A stretch of DNA of 64,000 bases, taken from the NCBI GenBank assembly GCA_943788825.1, contig CALSRT010000002.1, forward strand, positions 186,001-250,000. Reading direction: 5' to 3'. The notes below the pieces were generated by a model that was not told the origin of the DNA, searched no databases, and saw only the letters and a list, made by a program, of their open reading frames with translations. Made by a program: the position numbers and the translations under genes. The DNA is from UBA4582 sp002389265. Its GTDB lineage: Bacteria; Pseudomonadota; Gammaproteobacteria; Pseudomonadales; Azotimanducaceae. Positions 10,431 through 19,212 of this stretch are shown in pieces. Position 1 is the stretch's first letter. The number at the start of each line of letters is the position of its first letter.

Positions 10431-10901
10431 CTACAATTGCGCCGCGAGCTTGTTCAACATCTCTTGATGTCGCGCTTGATCCACACTGCTTTCAAGGATT
10501 CGTTCTGCGCCCTGTATCGCCAGCTCACCGACTCTGGCACGCAAAGACTCTCGCGCCCGATTCACTTCCTGATCAATTTCAGACTGAGCGCCGAGTTTGA
10601 TCCGGTCAGCTTCTTCGGTGGCCTGACCCTTCGCATCTTCGACGATCTGATTGGCGCGCTGACGCGCTTGTGCAATCAATTCTGCTGCTTGCTTTTTAGC
10701 TGCTTCCAACTCGACGGCCGCAGCATCATTCGCAGACTCCAGCTGTTTTTCTGCCAGGACAGCTTTTTCCAAGCCTTCAGCTAGCGCCTTTTGACGTTCG
10801 CGCATGGCTTGAGTCAATGGCGGCCAGACAAATTTCATGCAGAACAAGACAAACATCACGAACGATATCAGCTGACCTAGCATCGTTAAATTAATAGTCA
10901 C
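10431..10901 (-). CDS. atpF: ATP synthase b subunit
   Basis: Membrane-anchored stator stalk of Fo. One N-terminal membrane helix (about 5-25, LGQLISFVMFVLFCMKFVWPP) precedes a long charged Ala/Glu/Lys/Arg-rich coiled coil to residue 156. Length and layout match b subunits, which work as a dimer binding delta and alpha. Confidence 0.97.
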   Translation of the reverse strand: MTINLTMLGQLISFVMFVLFCMKFVWPPLTQAMRERQKALAEGLEKAVLAEKQLESANDAAAVELEAAKKQAAELIAQARQRANQIVEDAKGQATEEADRIKLGAQSEIDQEVNRARESLRARVGELAIQGAERILESSVDQARHQEMLNKLAAQL

Positions 10902-10972
10902 ACTTCACCTCGGATTTCGAAAAATAAAGTTCGGCAAATAACGTTCGGGAATTGATTCCCGAATGCCGGGCT

Positions 10973-11200
10973 TTATACCGCAAAGATCATATACAAAGAG
11001 ATACCAACAGCAATAATGGGTACCGCGTCGACCAATGCCAGCGAGATAAACAACTGAGTCATTAACATAGGCTGCAGCTCTGGCTGACGTGCAACACCTT
11101 CCAGGTACTTGCCGCCTAAAATACCGATACCAACACCACTACCAATCGCGCCAAGACCCATCAAAATGCCGCCGGCGATATAAATTAAGGATTGTTCCAT
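10973..11200 (-). CDS. atpE: ATP synthase c subunit
   Basis: Proteolipid of the Fo rotor ring. The 75 residues form two membrane helices joined by the polar loop ARQPEL. The ion-carrying carboxylate is Asp in LALVDAVPIIAVG and the Gln-Glu-Ser set of sodium-type rings is absent, so the motor is predicted to be proton-driven. Confidence 0.97.
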   Translation of the reverse strand: MEQSLIYIAGGILMGLGAIGSGVGIGILGGKYLEGVARQPELQPMLMTQLFISLALVDAVPIIAVGISLYMIFAV

Positions 11201-11262
11201 GCTCTACTCCTGCTGTGCTCAAAAAAATAAATTAAGTGTTTTTTTTTACAACTTCTTCTTAA

Positions 11263-12096
11263 TCAGTGCTCGCCAGTCTCGTGTGCTTGAGTCAAATATA
11301 CGATTGTTAAAATCATAAAGACAAACGCCTGAAGGCTAATGATCAGAATATGGAAGATAGCCCAAGGTAGTGACAGGGCCCATTGTGCATAAAATGGCAG
11401 CAAAGCAATGAGGATGAAAATCATTTCGCCAGCATACATGTTACCGAATAGTCGCAGCCCATGAGACAAAGGCTTGGCAATCATATCCACCGTTTCGAGG
11501 ATAATGTTAAACCAGTACATGCTCCAATGGGGAATGGGGTGGGTGAACAACCCGGCGCCAAATTTGATCGGCCCCTTGATCTTTATATTGTAGTAGAGCA
11601 CCAGGGCAAAAACCCCTAGCGCCATGCCTAAGGTGGCATTGGGATCAGTAGTGGCGACAATCTTGAAGTAATTGATACCCGCAGCATGGGCTACCCAAGG
11701 CACAAAATCGATAGGGATCAGGTCCATTAGGTTCATTAAGAACACCCAGACCAAAATGGTTAATGACAGTGGCCCTATAATCGGGTTGGGGCGAGTACCA
11801 AACACCTGCCGAATATTGTCTTCGACAAACTCCACCACCATTTCGCAGAGATTCTGCAAGGTACCGGGAACGGCGGCTGTCACATTCCGCGCAGCGATGA
11901 TAAAAATCGCCAAAAAGGCAAAACCCGTCATGAGCGACCACAGCATAGTGTCAACGTGGATTGCCAAAAAACCCATACTCTTAATTTCTTCAGGGGTGTG
12001 GGCGAGCGCCCAGCTACCATCGGGCAACTGACCATAGGTCAGGTTCGTAATGTGGTGCTGTATATATTCACCGGAAGTCTGGTCTTCGCCTGCCAT
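11263..12096 (-). CDS. atpB: ATP synthase a subunit
   Basis: Stator subunit of Fo that holds the proton half-channels against the c ring. The 277 residues form several membrane helices. The essential arginine is in KPLSHGLRLFGNMYAGE near residue 215, and the FMNLMDLIP segment is typical of bacterial a subunits. It lies between atpI and atpE. Confidence 0.97.
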   Translation of the reverse strand: MAGEDQTSGEYIQHHITNLTYGQLPDGSWALAHTPEEIKSMGFLAIHVDTMLWSLMTGFAFLAIFIIAARNVTAAVPGTLQNLCEMVVEFVEDNIRQVFGTRPNPIIGPLSLTILVWVFLMNLMDLIPIDFVPWVAHAAGINYFKIVATTDPNATLGMALGVFALVLYYNIKIKGPIKFGAGLFTHPIPHWSMYWFNIILETVDMIAKPLSHGLRLFGNMYAGEMIFILIALLPFYAQWALSLPWAIFHILIISLQAFVFMILTIVYLTQAHETGEH

Positions 12097-12122
12097 ACTC
12101 GTCTGTTCTCAGCAAAACTCAA

Positions 12123-12521
12123 TTATGTCTGCTGGTCATGGGGCTGACGATCGACCAAAGGGACGATCACATTCAGCATCATGGCCAGAACCAATACCGC
12201 AAAGAACATCGGAATGCTCAACGGCTTAACCCAACCAAACACGGCGGCAAACATCAACGCCGTGAGTACTAATTTTCCTACCTCACCCACTACCATGGTT
12301 TTGAACGCTAATGCAGGATTAATCACCTGTCGATTCAAGCGCCATGCCATAAAACCACTGGGGAGGGCACTGACCAGCCCACCAAGGGCCATTGAGTAGG
12401 CGTAGACCCAATCAATCGCCAAACCCGCCAGGGCCAACACCAATGTTATCAGCAGTTGCGCGATAACGATCCTATATACGGGATTATGCCCAATTAGACT
12501 TATTGGATGTCCAATGTTCAT
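12123..12521 (-). CDS. atpI: ATP synthase assembly protein I
   Basis: Small membrane protein encoded first in the atp operon; in other bacteria it aids c-ring assembly or magnesium uptake but is not required for ATP synthase activity. The 132 residues hold four hydrophobic segments, with an Arg-Leu-Asn turn between the second and third. Recognition rests on family pattern and on its position directly upstream of atpB. Confidence 0.88.
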   Translation of the reverse strand: MNIGHPISLIGHNPVYRIVIAQLLITLVLALAGLAIDWVYAYSMALGGLVSALPSGFMAWRLNRQVINPALAFKTMVVGEVGKLVLTALMFAAVFGWVKPLSIPMFFAVLVLAMMLNVIVPLVDRQPHDQQT

Positions 12522-12575
12522 ACCGCACAGGCTCCCGGGCTCTTGTGTAAAGCGCCCTATGTATTGCGGGGGCAG

Positions 12576-12604
12576 AGTATAGAGATTTAGCTGTGACCAT
12601 TCAA
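12576..12604 (-). promoter_or_regulatory. sigma-70 promoter of the atp operon
   Basis: On the minus strand TTGAAT (12599-12604) and TATACT (12576-12581) are separated by exactly 17 bases, a near-consensus housekeeping promoter. It lies about 55 bases upstream of the atpI start and downstream of parB. Confidence 0.75.
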
Positions 12605-12677
12605 CGTGAGATCACTGGAAAACCTGATTTTTTAGGTTTATGACCGATTTCTTAGCCATAAGCCATCGCAAACTGTC

Positions 12678-13553
12678 CTATTCAAGCTCTCCAAACCGGC
12701 TGAGAATGCCATCGAGCTCATCCAGGCTGTTGTACTTAATCACTAATTTGCCCTTGCCTTTGGCCGAATGTTGAATGTTCACCGGCTGGCCTAGCTTGTT
12801 GGTCAGGCGATTTTCCAGCTGTTTGGTATCGGTATCGGTTTGAACTGCCGCCTTATCGGCTTTCGGACCAGCCAACAACTGTCGAACCAAGGCTTCTGCT
12901 TGCCTTACATTCAAATGTTGAGCAACAATTTCCCGCGCCGCTCGGACCTGAAGATCCGCTGATAGCGTCAGCAAGGCCCGCGCGTGGCCCATCTCGATAT
13001 CACCATTGCCCAGCATTTGTGCAACTTCACCGCCAAGATGACTCAAACGGAGAAAATTGGTCACCGCTGTTCGGCTTTTACCCACCGCATCAGCCACCTG
13101 TTGATGGGTTAAATCAAACTCATCCACCAGACGCTGCAAGGCGAGCGCCTCTTCCATGGGATTCAAGTCTTCTCGCTGGATATTCTCAATCAGCGACATC
13201 GCGACGGCTGCTTCGTCATTAACCTCGCGGATGACTGCCGAAATTTTATCCAAACCAGCTAACTGGCTCGCCCGCCAACGGCGTTCGCCGGCGATAATTT
13301 CATACCGTTGATCGCCCACCGAACGCAGTACGATAGGTTGCATCAAACCTTGAGCCTTGATGGAAGCCGCCAGCTCCTGCAGCGCCTCCTCATCCATGAT
13401 CTTGCGAGGCTGATATTTACCCGGTCGAATCCATTCTACAGGGACTTCATCGAGGCGCTGACCGATATCTACTGACTCACCAGCAGACGATTTGTTCTGT
13501 GCGCCCAGCAGGGCGTCCAGGCCGCGCCCGAGCCCACGTTTCCTAGCTACCAT
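12678..13553 (-). CDS. parB: chromosome-partitioning protein ParB (CTP-dependent DNA clamp)
   Basis: Binds parS sites near the origin, spreads as a CTP-dependent clamp and, with ParA, segregates the origin. The 291 residues begin with a basic leader (MVARKRGLGRGLDALLG). The CTP-binding domain has the arginine-patch motif GERRWRASQ near residue 92, then a helix-turn-helix (TDLTHQQVADAVGKSRTAVTNFLRL-type region, about 145-170) and a C-terminal dimerisation domain from about 240. Its start is 2 bases from the parA stop. Two candidate parS targets lie in recF at 26401 and 27028. Confidence 0.96.
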   Translation of the reverse strand: MVARKRGLGRGLDALLGAQNKSSAGESVDIGQRLDEVPVEWIRPGKYQPRKIMDEEALQELAASIKAQGLMQPIVLRSVGDQRYEIIAGERRWRASQLAGLDKISAVIREVNDEAAVAMSLIENIQREDLNPMEEALALQRLVDEFDLTHQQVADAVGKSRTAVTNFLRLSHLGGEVAQMLGNGDIEMGHARALLTLSADLQVRAAREIVAQHLNVRQAEALVRQLLAGPKADKAAVQTDTDTKQLENRLTNKLGQPVNIQHSAKGKGKLVIKYNSLDELDGILSRFGELE

Positions 13554-13555
13554 GA

Positions 13556-14365
13556 CTAATCTCCTGGCTGCTGACTGGTCGTCAGCTTGATTCGGGGCTG
13601 CGGCTCGCAGCGACGCGCAAGCTCGCTCGCCAATGCCAGATAGGCTTTGGCGCCACGGGATTGCTTATCATAGTACAAAACCGGCAACCCATAACTTGGC
13701 GCCTCTGCGAGACGCACATTACGGGGGATAACCGTCTGATAGACCTTATCCCCAAAGTGATCTAACAACTGCTGCGACACATCTTGGGTCAAACTGTTGC
13801 GAGGATCATACATGGTACGCAGGATGCCCTCGATCGCCAGCTCTGGGTTGAGATGTTCCGTGATTCTACTGATTGTCGATACCAACGCCGATAGACCCTC
13901 AAGCGCATAATACTCACATTGCATGGGGATGATCACCGCATCTGCAGCCACCAGGCCGTTAATCGTCAGCAGGCTCAAGCTGGGTGGGCAATCAATCACA
14001 ACAAAGTCATAATCGTCACTCACCAAAGCCAGCGCTTCCGCCAAGCGATACTCCCGCCTTTCGAGCGCCAGCAACTCAACTTCAGCACCTGAGAGCTCGA
14101 CGTTTGCTCCCACCAGGTCATAGCCAGACGCTTCTGCGTTAATTCGCGCCTCGCTGATACTGCTGCCATCCACCAGCACCTCATAGATTGAGGCCTCCAG
14201 ATTACTCTTGTTGACCCCACTCCCCATGGTCGCATTACCTTGCGGGTCGAGGTCAATCAACAGAACCCGACGTTTGATCGCCGCAAGGGAGGCAGCAAGA
14301 TTAACACTGGTGGTCGTCTTGCCAACCCCACCTTTTTGATTGGTTACTGCTAAGACTATCGCCAC
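13556..14365 (-). CDS. parA: chromosome-partitioning ATPase ParA (Soj)
   Basis: ATPase of the ParA/MinD family that binds DNA when ATP-bound and moves ParB-parS complexes. The deviant Walker A motif KGGVGKTTTS is at residues 11-20, and Walker B/switch residues are in FVVIDCPPSLSLLT. The 269 residues and lack of an N-terminal HTH mark the chromosomal type. It lies between rsmG and parB with 2-3 base gaps. Confidence 0.96.
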   Translation of the reverse strand: MAIVLAVTNQKGGVGKTTTSVNLAASLAAIKRRVLLIDLDPQGNATMGSGVNKSNLEASIYEVLVDGSSISEARINAEASGYDLVGANVELSGAEVELLALERREYRLAEALALVSDDYDFVVIDCPPSLSLLTINGLVAADAVIIPMQCEYYALEGLSALVSTISRITEHLNPELAIEGILRTMYDPRNSLTQDVSQQLLDHFGDKVYQTVIPRNVRLAEAPSYGLPVLYYDKQSRGAKAYLALASELARRCEPQPRIKLTTSQQPGD

Positions 14366-14368
14366 GAC

Positions 14369-15034
14369 TCAATCGCCCTTTTGATGGTGAGTATGCCGGC
14401 GCAGCTCATAGAGATGGCGCTCAGCTTCAATACCAGGAACTTCCAAGGCGTGGACGGCGACGACCTGCAGCTCAGTTGCAGTCAACTTTTCATCCTCCAG
14501 CTTGCCTTTCATTGCTAACAGACTACCACCCTCGGCAACTAAGTGCTGAGTCGTCGTTACTATATTCGCCAAACTGGCAAACGCCCTACAGATCACCTGC
14601 TCAAAAGCACCGTCATAATCCTCCACTCGGGCTTGGATGATCGACACATTCGCAAGACCTAGCTCGATCTTCATCTGCTGCAAGAAACGGGTCTTCTTAC
14701 CATTACTGTCGAGCAGTACAAACTCAGTCTGCGGATAATACAACGCTAAAGGAATACCCGGCAAACCCGCACCACTGCCGACATCAAGTACCGGGGTCGC
14801 GGACAATTGGTCGGCAGCACCAAAGACATAGGGCGCCACCGCCAGCGAGTCCATCAGGTGCAGCGCTACCATCTGCTGTGGATCTCGTATGGCAGTGAGG
14901 TTGTAGGCTTTATTCCACTTGATCAGCCCCTGCAGAAATCGCTCCAGCTGCGCGCCCAGCCCACTATGGCCAGCGAGGCCCAATTGGCTGATACCCCACT
15001 CAATTGATCCCAGTAAAGCCAGACTGTTGGTCAT
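14369..15034 (-). CDS. rsmG: 16S rRNA (guanine-527-N7)-methyltransferase
   Basis: Methylates N7 of G527 in 16S rRNA using S-adenosylmethionine; loss gives low-level streptomycin resistance in other bacteria. The 221 residues hold the Rossmann SAM-binding motif VLDVGSGAGLPGIPLA near residue 80, and FVLLDSNGKKTRFL for the adenosine side. It overlaps the mnmG stop by 4 bases, indicating translational coupling. Confidence 0.96.
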   Translation of the reverse strand: MTNSLALLGSIEWGISQLGLAGHSGLGAQLERFLQGLIKWNKAYNLTAIRDPQQMVALHLMDSLAVAPYVFGAADQLSATPVLDVGSGAGLPGIPLALYYPQTEFVLLDSNGKKTRFLQQMKIELGLANVSIIQARVEDYDGAFEQVICRAFASLANIVTTTQHLVAEGGSLLAMKGKLEDEKLTATELQVVAVHALEVPGIEAERHLYELRRHTHHQKGD

Positions 15035-16914
15035 GCGGATTTTTGGTCATCAAGGGTGTGCCGGGCTTTCTTCAGAAATACCAGCAATAGTGAAATGGCC
15101 GCCGGTGTCACACCCGAGATGCGAGCTGCCTGACCGATGGTCGCGGGCCGCACTTGCTCTAGCTTCTGCCGAACTTCATTCGACAGCCCGCTAATACCTT
15201 CGTAGCTAAATAGCTCAGGGATGATGACGGAATGCTGGTTCAGGACTCGATTAATCTCTTCCTGTTGACGGTCGATATAACCGGCGTATTTCAAATCAAT
15301 TTCGATCTGGTCATTAATTTCAGTATCGGCCCAATCGAGACCTACCGCTTGAAGCAAGTCTTCGATCTGCACATTTGGCCGTTTTACCAGATCAGCAAGC
15401 TTATATTCTCGAGTCAAGGCTTGACCCAACAGGGTCTCCATGGCTTCGTCGCCAGGATGGCTCCAGTGTTTGTGCAGATGCAGCTTTCTGCTCTCAATGG
15501 TTTCCACTTTCTCGAGATAGCGCTGCCAGCGCGGCTCAGATATCAAACCCAACGCCCGGCCAGTGGCCGTGAGTCGACGATCGGCATTATCCTGACGCAA
15601 GATCAACCGATACTCTGCTCGAGAGGTAAACATTCGATAAGGTTCTTTAGTGCCCATGGTAATCAGGTCGTCAATCAGAACACCGATATAAGCTTCATTT
15701 CGAGCCGGACAGTAAGGCGCCTGCTCGAGGCTGAGGTTCGCGGCGTTAATGCCGGCGATAAGACCCTGCGCCGCAGCCTCCTCGTACCCCGTTGTGCCAT
15801 TAATCTGGCCAGCAAAAAACAGCCCTCCCAGGTGTCGGGTCTCCAGCGACGATTTAAGCTCTCGAGGCTCGAAAAAGTCATATTCAATGGCGTAGCCAGG
15901 CCGAGTGATATGGGCATTCTCAAAACCTTTAATGCTGCGCACCAGTTCCATCTGAACATCAAAGGGAAGGCTCGTCGATATGCCATTCGGATACAATTCG
16001 TGGGTATTGAGCCCCTCGGGCTCTATAAAGATCTGATGAGAATCTTTATCCGCAAAACGCACCACCTTATCCTCGATAGAGGGGCAGTAGCGCGGACCGA
16101 TGCCATCAATTTCCCCGGTAAATAGCGGCGAGCGATCCAGACCACCACGAATGATGTCGTGGGTTTGCGCGCTAGTATGTGTGATATAACAATTCATCTG
16201 GGCGGGATGGTCTGCCGTGGAACCCATATAGGACATGACTGGTCGAGGTGTGTCGCCGGCCTGAATCTCCAGTCCGGCATAGTTGACCGATTTACCATCG
16301 ATACGGGGTGGCGTTCCGGTTTTTAGACGGCCGACACTGAAGGGTAGCTCTCGCAATCGTTCCGCAAGTCGATTAGACGGCGCGTCACCGGCACGACCCC
16401 CTGCCTGTTTTTGCATACCCACATGGATAATCCCACCGAGAAATGTACCCACCGTTAATACCACAGCATCTGCCAAGAAACGCAGACCCGTACTTGTCAC
16501 TACCCCAGTAACTCGCTCGCCAGTGACAATTAAATCGTCAACGGATTGCTGGAACAACTGGAGATTGGGTTGATTTTCGAGAAATCCTCGAATGGCGTGT
16601 TTGTACAACTGCCGATCTGCTTGCGCACGGGTCGCTCGAACAGCGGGGCCTTTTCGAGCGTTTAGGGTTCGAAAGTGAATACCAGCCCGGTCTGCGGCTA
16701 AGGCCATTGCCCCGCCTAGGGCGTCAATTTCTTTCACCAGATGGCTCTTGCCAATACCACCGATGGCCGGATTACAGGACATCTGACCCAAGGTTTCGAT
16801 ATTTTGGGTTAGTAACAGGGTTTTTACACCCATCCGCGCAGCTGCCAGCGCAGCCTCGGTACCTGCATGGCCGCCACCGACAACAATGACATCAAAACGA
16901 TTAGGGTAGTCCAT
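15031..16914 (-). CDS. mnmG: tRNA uridine-34 5-carboxymethylaminomethyl modification enzyme, FAD subunit
   Basis: Works with MnmE to put cmnm5 or nm5 on the wobble uridine of several tRNAs. The FAD-binding loop GGGHAGTEAALAAARMG comes first, then GQMSCNPAIGGIGKSHLVKEIDALGG, which is the family signature. I use ATG at 16914 (MDYPNRFDVIVVGGG) because it lines up with the N-terminus of E. coli MnmG; an in-frame GTG at 16935 would add seven residues and cannot be excluded. Neither start has a strong ribosome-binding site. Unlike the tight rsmG-parA-parB genes, it is separated from mnmE by about 900 bases. Confidence 0.95.
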   Translation of the reverse strand: MDYPNRFDVIVVGGGHAGTEAALAAARMGVKTLLLTQNIETLGQMSCNPAIGGIGKSHLVKEIDALGGAMALAADRAGIHFRTLNARKGPAVRATRAQADRQLYKHAIRGFLENQPNLQLFQQSVDDLIVTGERVTGVVTSTGLRFLADAVVLTVGTFLGGIIHVGMQKQAGGRAGDAPSNRLAERLRELPFSVGRLKTGTPPRIDGKSVNYAGLEIQAGDTPRPVMSYMGSTADHPAQMNCYITHTSAQTHDIIRGGLDRSPLFTGEIDGIGPRYCPSIEDKVVRFADKDSHQIFIEPEGLNTHELYPNGISTSLPFDVQMELVRSIKGFENAHITRPGYAIEYDFFEPRELKSSLETRHLGGLFFAGQINGTTGYEEAAAQGLIAGINAANLSLEQAPYCPARNEAYIGVLIDDLITMGTKEPYRMFTSRAEYRLILRQDNADRRLTATGRALGLISEPRWQRYLEKVETIESRKLHLHKHWSHPGDEAMETLLGQALTREYKLADLVKRPNVQIEDLLQAVGLDWADTEINDQIEIDLKYAGYIDRQQEEINRVLNQHSVIIPELFSYEGISGLSNEVRQKLEQVRPATIGQAARISGVTPAAISLLLVFLKKARHTLDDQKSA

Positions 16915-17462
16915 AGTGGCTACAGCGTTGAACACGGGTCCGCAAGTATACGGAAGGCGGCCATAATGTCCAAGTCAATGATTCGCCAGAGAAATAGTGA
17001 ATATGCCGGAACTTGCCGATACCGAAACTTGAAAGACAGTTACAGCCAAGACAGGATTGGATGCGTCACTTTTGGAAGACCTTCTTGGGCACATCTTCTA
17101 CCTCCCGCGCAGATGATCGTTGCCTGTGAATCATGCCAGGCTAATAAGCACACAGCTGCAAGCAGACTCAACATGCGTTTATCGGCAGTAGTGACTGGTC
17201 TCGAAGGCAAAAGGTGAATTTGTCACCTTATATACTGCGCAAAGCCTGAAATCTGGGTCTCCGGCGAAGCCAGCCGTGCGCCTTCAACCTCGCTGGCTAC
17301 GCTAGCATCTGTTTGCGAAAGTTGCACGGTTGTGGAATTCGCAAACGTTGTGTCGGGCAGTTTTTTCATAGAACAAGGCCAAGGTCTGAATAGCCAATGA
17401 TCTACTGTCTGCAAAAATTGCCCATATTTTCTGTCTCACCATAATCTTACAGGTTAAATAAT
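16915..17462. other. poorly coding 550-base stretch upstream of mnmG
   Basis: No recognisable gene. It holds a 7-bp inverted repeat with a 5-base loop at 17211-17229 (AAGGTGA ATTTG TCACCTT). On the minus strand just beyond it is a small open frame of about 56 codons (TTG start, inner ATG followed by LSLLAAVCLLAWHDSQA, which looks like a short signal peptide). A second minus-strand frame at 17223-17366 (MKKLPDTTFANST...) is no more convincing. It probably contains the mnmG promoter and possibly decayed coding DNA. Confidence 0.5.
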
Positions 17463-17588
17463 TTACTGTTTTTCTCTTTTCGTAATACCACCACATTTGG
17501 GACATTTACCTGTAGCAGCAGGCGCAACAGATACATACTCAATAAATCCGCACGTTGTATTCATACATTGGTAAGAAAAGGCTGCCAT
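17463..17588 (-). CDS. 41-residue zinc-ribbon protein of unknown function
   Basis: A very small protein, MAAFSYQCMNTTCGFIEY... ending GKCPKCGGITKREKQ. Four cysteines in the pattern C-x4-C ... C-x2-C should bind one zinc, giving a rubredoxin-like or FmdB-like ribbon. The start at 17588 is set by a strong site, AAAGGAG, seven to eight bases upstream; longer in-frame starts to 17708 have no such site and no plausible protein sequence. It stands alone between mnmE and mnmG. I do not recognise a named family, so its function is open. Translation is well supported by the ribosome-binding site and the intact cysteine pattern. Confidence 0.72.
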   Translation of the reverse strand: MAAFSYQCMNTTCGFIEYVSVAPAATGKCPKCGGITKREKQ

Positions 17589-17837
17589 TGTTTCCAACTC
17601 CTTTGTAATCATTTTATTAGCCCTCAGCATTATAGGAGAGCTTAAATGGGATTGGCAAATTGTCAGAAGAACCTGATTGAAGAACCCTGATCGAAAAACC
17701 CTGATCAAAAAAGAGGAAATAAAATTTGCTGTTAAAACAGTTTATCAAGGGGCTGATATATAAAGTCGTTATTTCGGCTGAGTTCGGCGAGGCTCAGAGG
17801 GGTTTGTGAAACATCTCGGACCATACGGAAGGTCTGA

Positions 17838-19202
17838 TTATTTGCCGATACAAAAGCTTGAAAATATCTGACCGAGCAAGTCATCACTGGAAAACTCACC
17901 GGTGATTTCATTCAGTGCTTCGTGCGCTATGCGCAATTCTTCGGCAAGCAACTCACCCGCTTGCAGAGTCTGCAACTGCTGCCCGCCCATTCTCACCGCC
18001 TCATCGGCGCGACGCAATGCATCAAGATGGCGACTACGGGCAATAAAATTACCTTCTACTTGGGCATCAAACCCGATCGCCTGCTGAATGCAGGCTTTAA
18101 GTGCGCTCAGACCCTCCATCGTCGTCACTGAGATACCAAGCACTGGCACCTTAAATGCTGGTATCGCTTCAAGTGCGCGCTTATCAATCTTGTTGAGTAC
18201 AACGATAGCACCTTGAAGGCGACCTGCTTCCGCCAATAACCCGTCAGCCTGAACTTGCCAATCTTCTGCATGCTCGCTGTAATCAATCATCAGCAGAATC
18301 ATATCGGCAGTCTCAAGTTCCTGCCGAGCACGACGAATCCCTTCCTTTTCCACCAAATCGTCACTGTCTCGTAAACCGGCTGTATCCACCAGTCGCAGAG
18401 GTACGCCATCTAGATGGATATCTTCTTTCACCACATCCCTGGTGGTACCGGCAACACTGGTCACGATAGACGTTTCACGACCACTGAAATAGTTCATTAA
18501 GCTGGATTTACCCGCATTCGGCCGTCCTGCGAAAACCAGCGTAACACCTTCCCGCAATATGGCCCCTTGTTCTGTCTGGGCCAGTGTCTGCGCCATGGCA
18601 ACTTCAATCTCGGCAAGGGCTTGGTGAATCAGTTCATCCGCCAGAAAATCCACCTCTTCCTCTGGAAAGTCGATGGCAGCCTCAACATGGATTCGAAGCC
18701 TGACGATACGATCATCTAGTTCATGGATTTTTTCTGAAAATCGACCCTGCAAAGAATTCACCGCACTTTTGGCGGCGCGCTGGCTACCACTATCAATCAG
18801 ATCGGCGATCGCTTCGGCCTGAGATAGATCAATCTTGTCGTTGAGGAAGGCTCGTTGTGAAAATTCACCGGGGCCGGCAATACGCGCGCCAGCTTGAACT
18901 ACACGGTTCAACAGCATATCCATCACAACGGGTCCACCATGGCCCTGCAGCTCAAGCACGTCTTCACCCGTGAACGAATGGGGACCTGGAAAAAATACTG
19001 CAATGCCTTGATCGATGGCGCTGCCATCGGCATCAAGGAAGTTCGAAAAGGTTGCCAGCCTGGGCGCCGGCAGCTTGCCCACCAGCAACTCGGCTATGTT
19101 AGCCACCCGACCACCCGAGACTCGAATAATACCGACACCGCCTCGGCCCGCTGGCGTCGCGATTGCTACAATGGTGTCGGTATGTGCCATGGCACCGGTC
19201 AT
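17838..19202 (-). CDS. mnmE: tRNA modification GTPase MnmE
   Basis: GTPase partner of MnmG in wobble-uridine modification, binding a folate one-carbon donor. The N-terminal domain starts DTIVAIATPAGRGGVGIIRVSG. An inserted G domain has the P-loop GRPNAGKSS near residue 225, DTAGLRD and NKID. The C-terminus is SSFCIGK, whose Cys is required for modification. ATG at 19190 (MAHTDTIVA) fits the usual N-terminus as well as ATG at 19202. It follows yidC by about 10 bases. Confidence 0.96.
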   Translation of the reverse strand: MTGAMAHTDTIVAIATPAGRGGVGIIRVSGGRVANIAELLVGKLPAPRLATFSNFLDADGSAIDQGIAVFFPGPHSFTGEDVLELQGHGGPVVMDMLLNRVVQAGARIAGPGEFSQRAFLNDKIDLSQAEAIADLIDSGSQRAAKSAVNSLQGRFSEKIHELDDRIVRLRIHVEAAIDFPEEEVDFLADELIHQALAEIEVAMAQTLAQTEQGAILREGVTLVFAGRPNAGKSSLMNYFSGRETSIVTSVAGTTRDVVKEDIHLDGVPLRLVDTAGLRDSDDLVEKEGIRRARQELETADMILLMIDYSEHAEDWQVQADGLLAEAGRLQGAIVVLNKIDKRALEAIPAFKVPVLGISVTTMEGLSALKACIQQAIGFDAQVEGNFIARSRHLDALRRADEAVRMGGQQLQTLQAGELLAEELRIAHEALNEITGEFSSDDLLGQIFSSFCIGK

Positions 19203-19212
19203 TGTTGTCTCA

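Noticed and set aside
12617..12640. AT-rich hairpin after parB as a terminator
   Set aside because: The stem is only six mostly A-T pairs (AAACCT/AGGTTT) and no clean T-run follows, so termination of the mnmG-parB transcript here is not supported.
15232..16125. 297-codon open frame on the plus strand
   Set aside because: It is antisense to mnmG in a frame kept open by codon bias; the product resembles no family and has no ribosome-binding site.
17223..17414. 63-codon minus-strand frame
   Set aside because: It has no ribosome-binding site, no recognisable motif and a composition unlike the neighbouring genes; kept only as a note in the gap entry.
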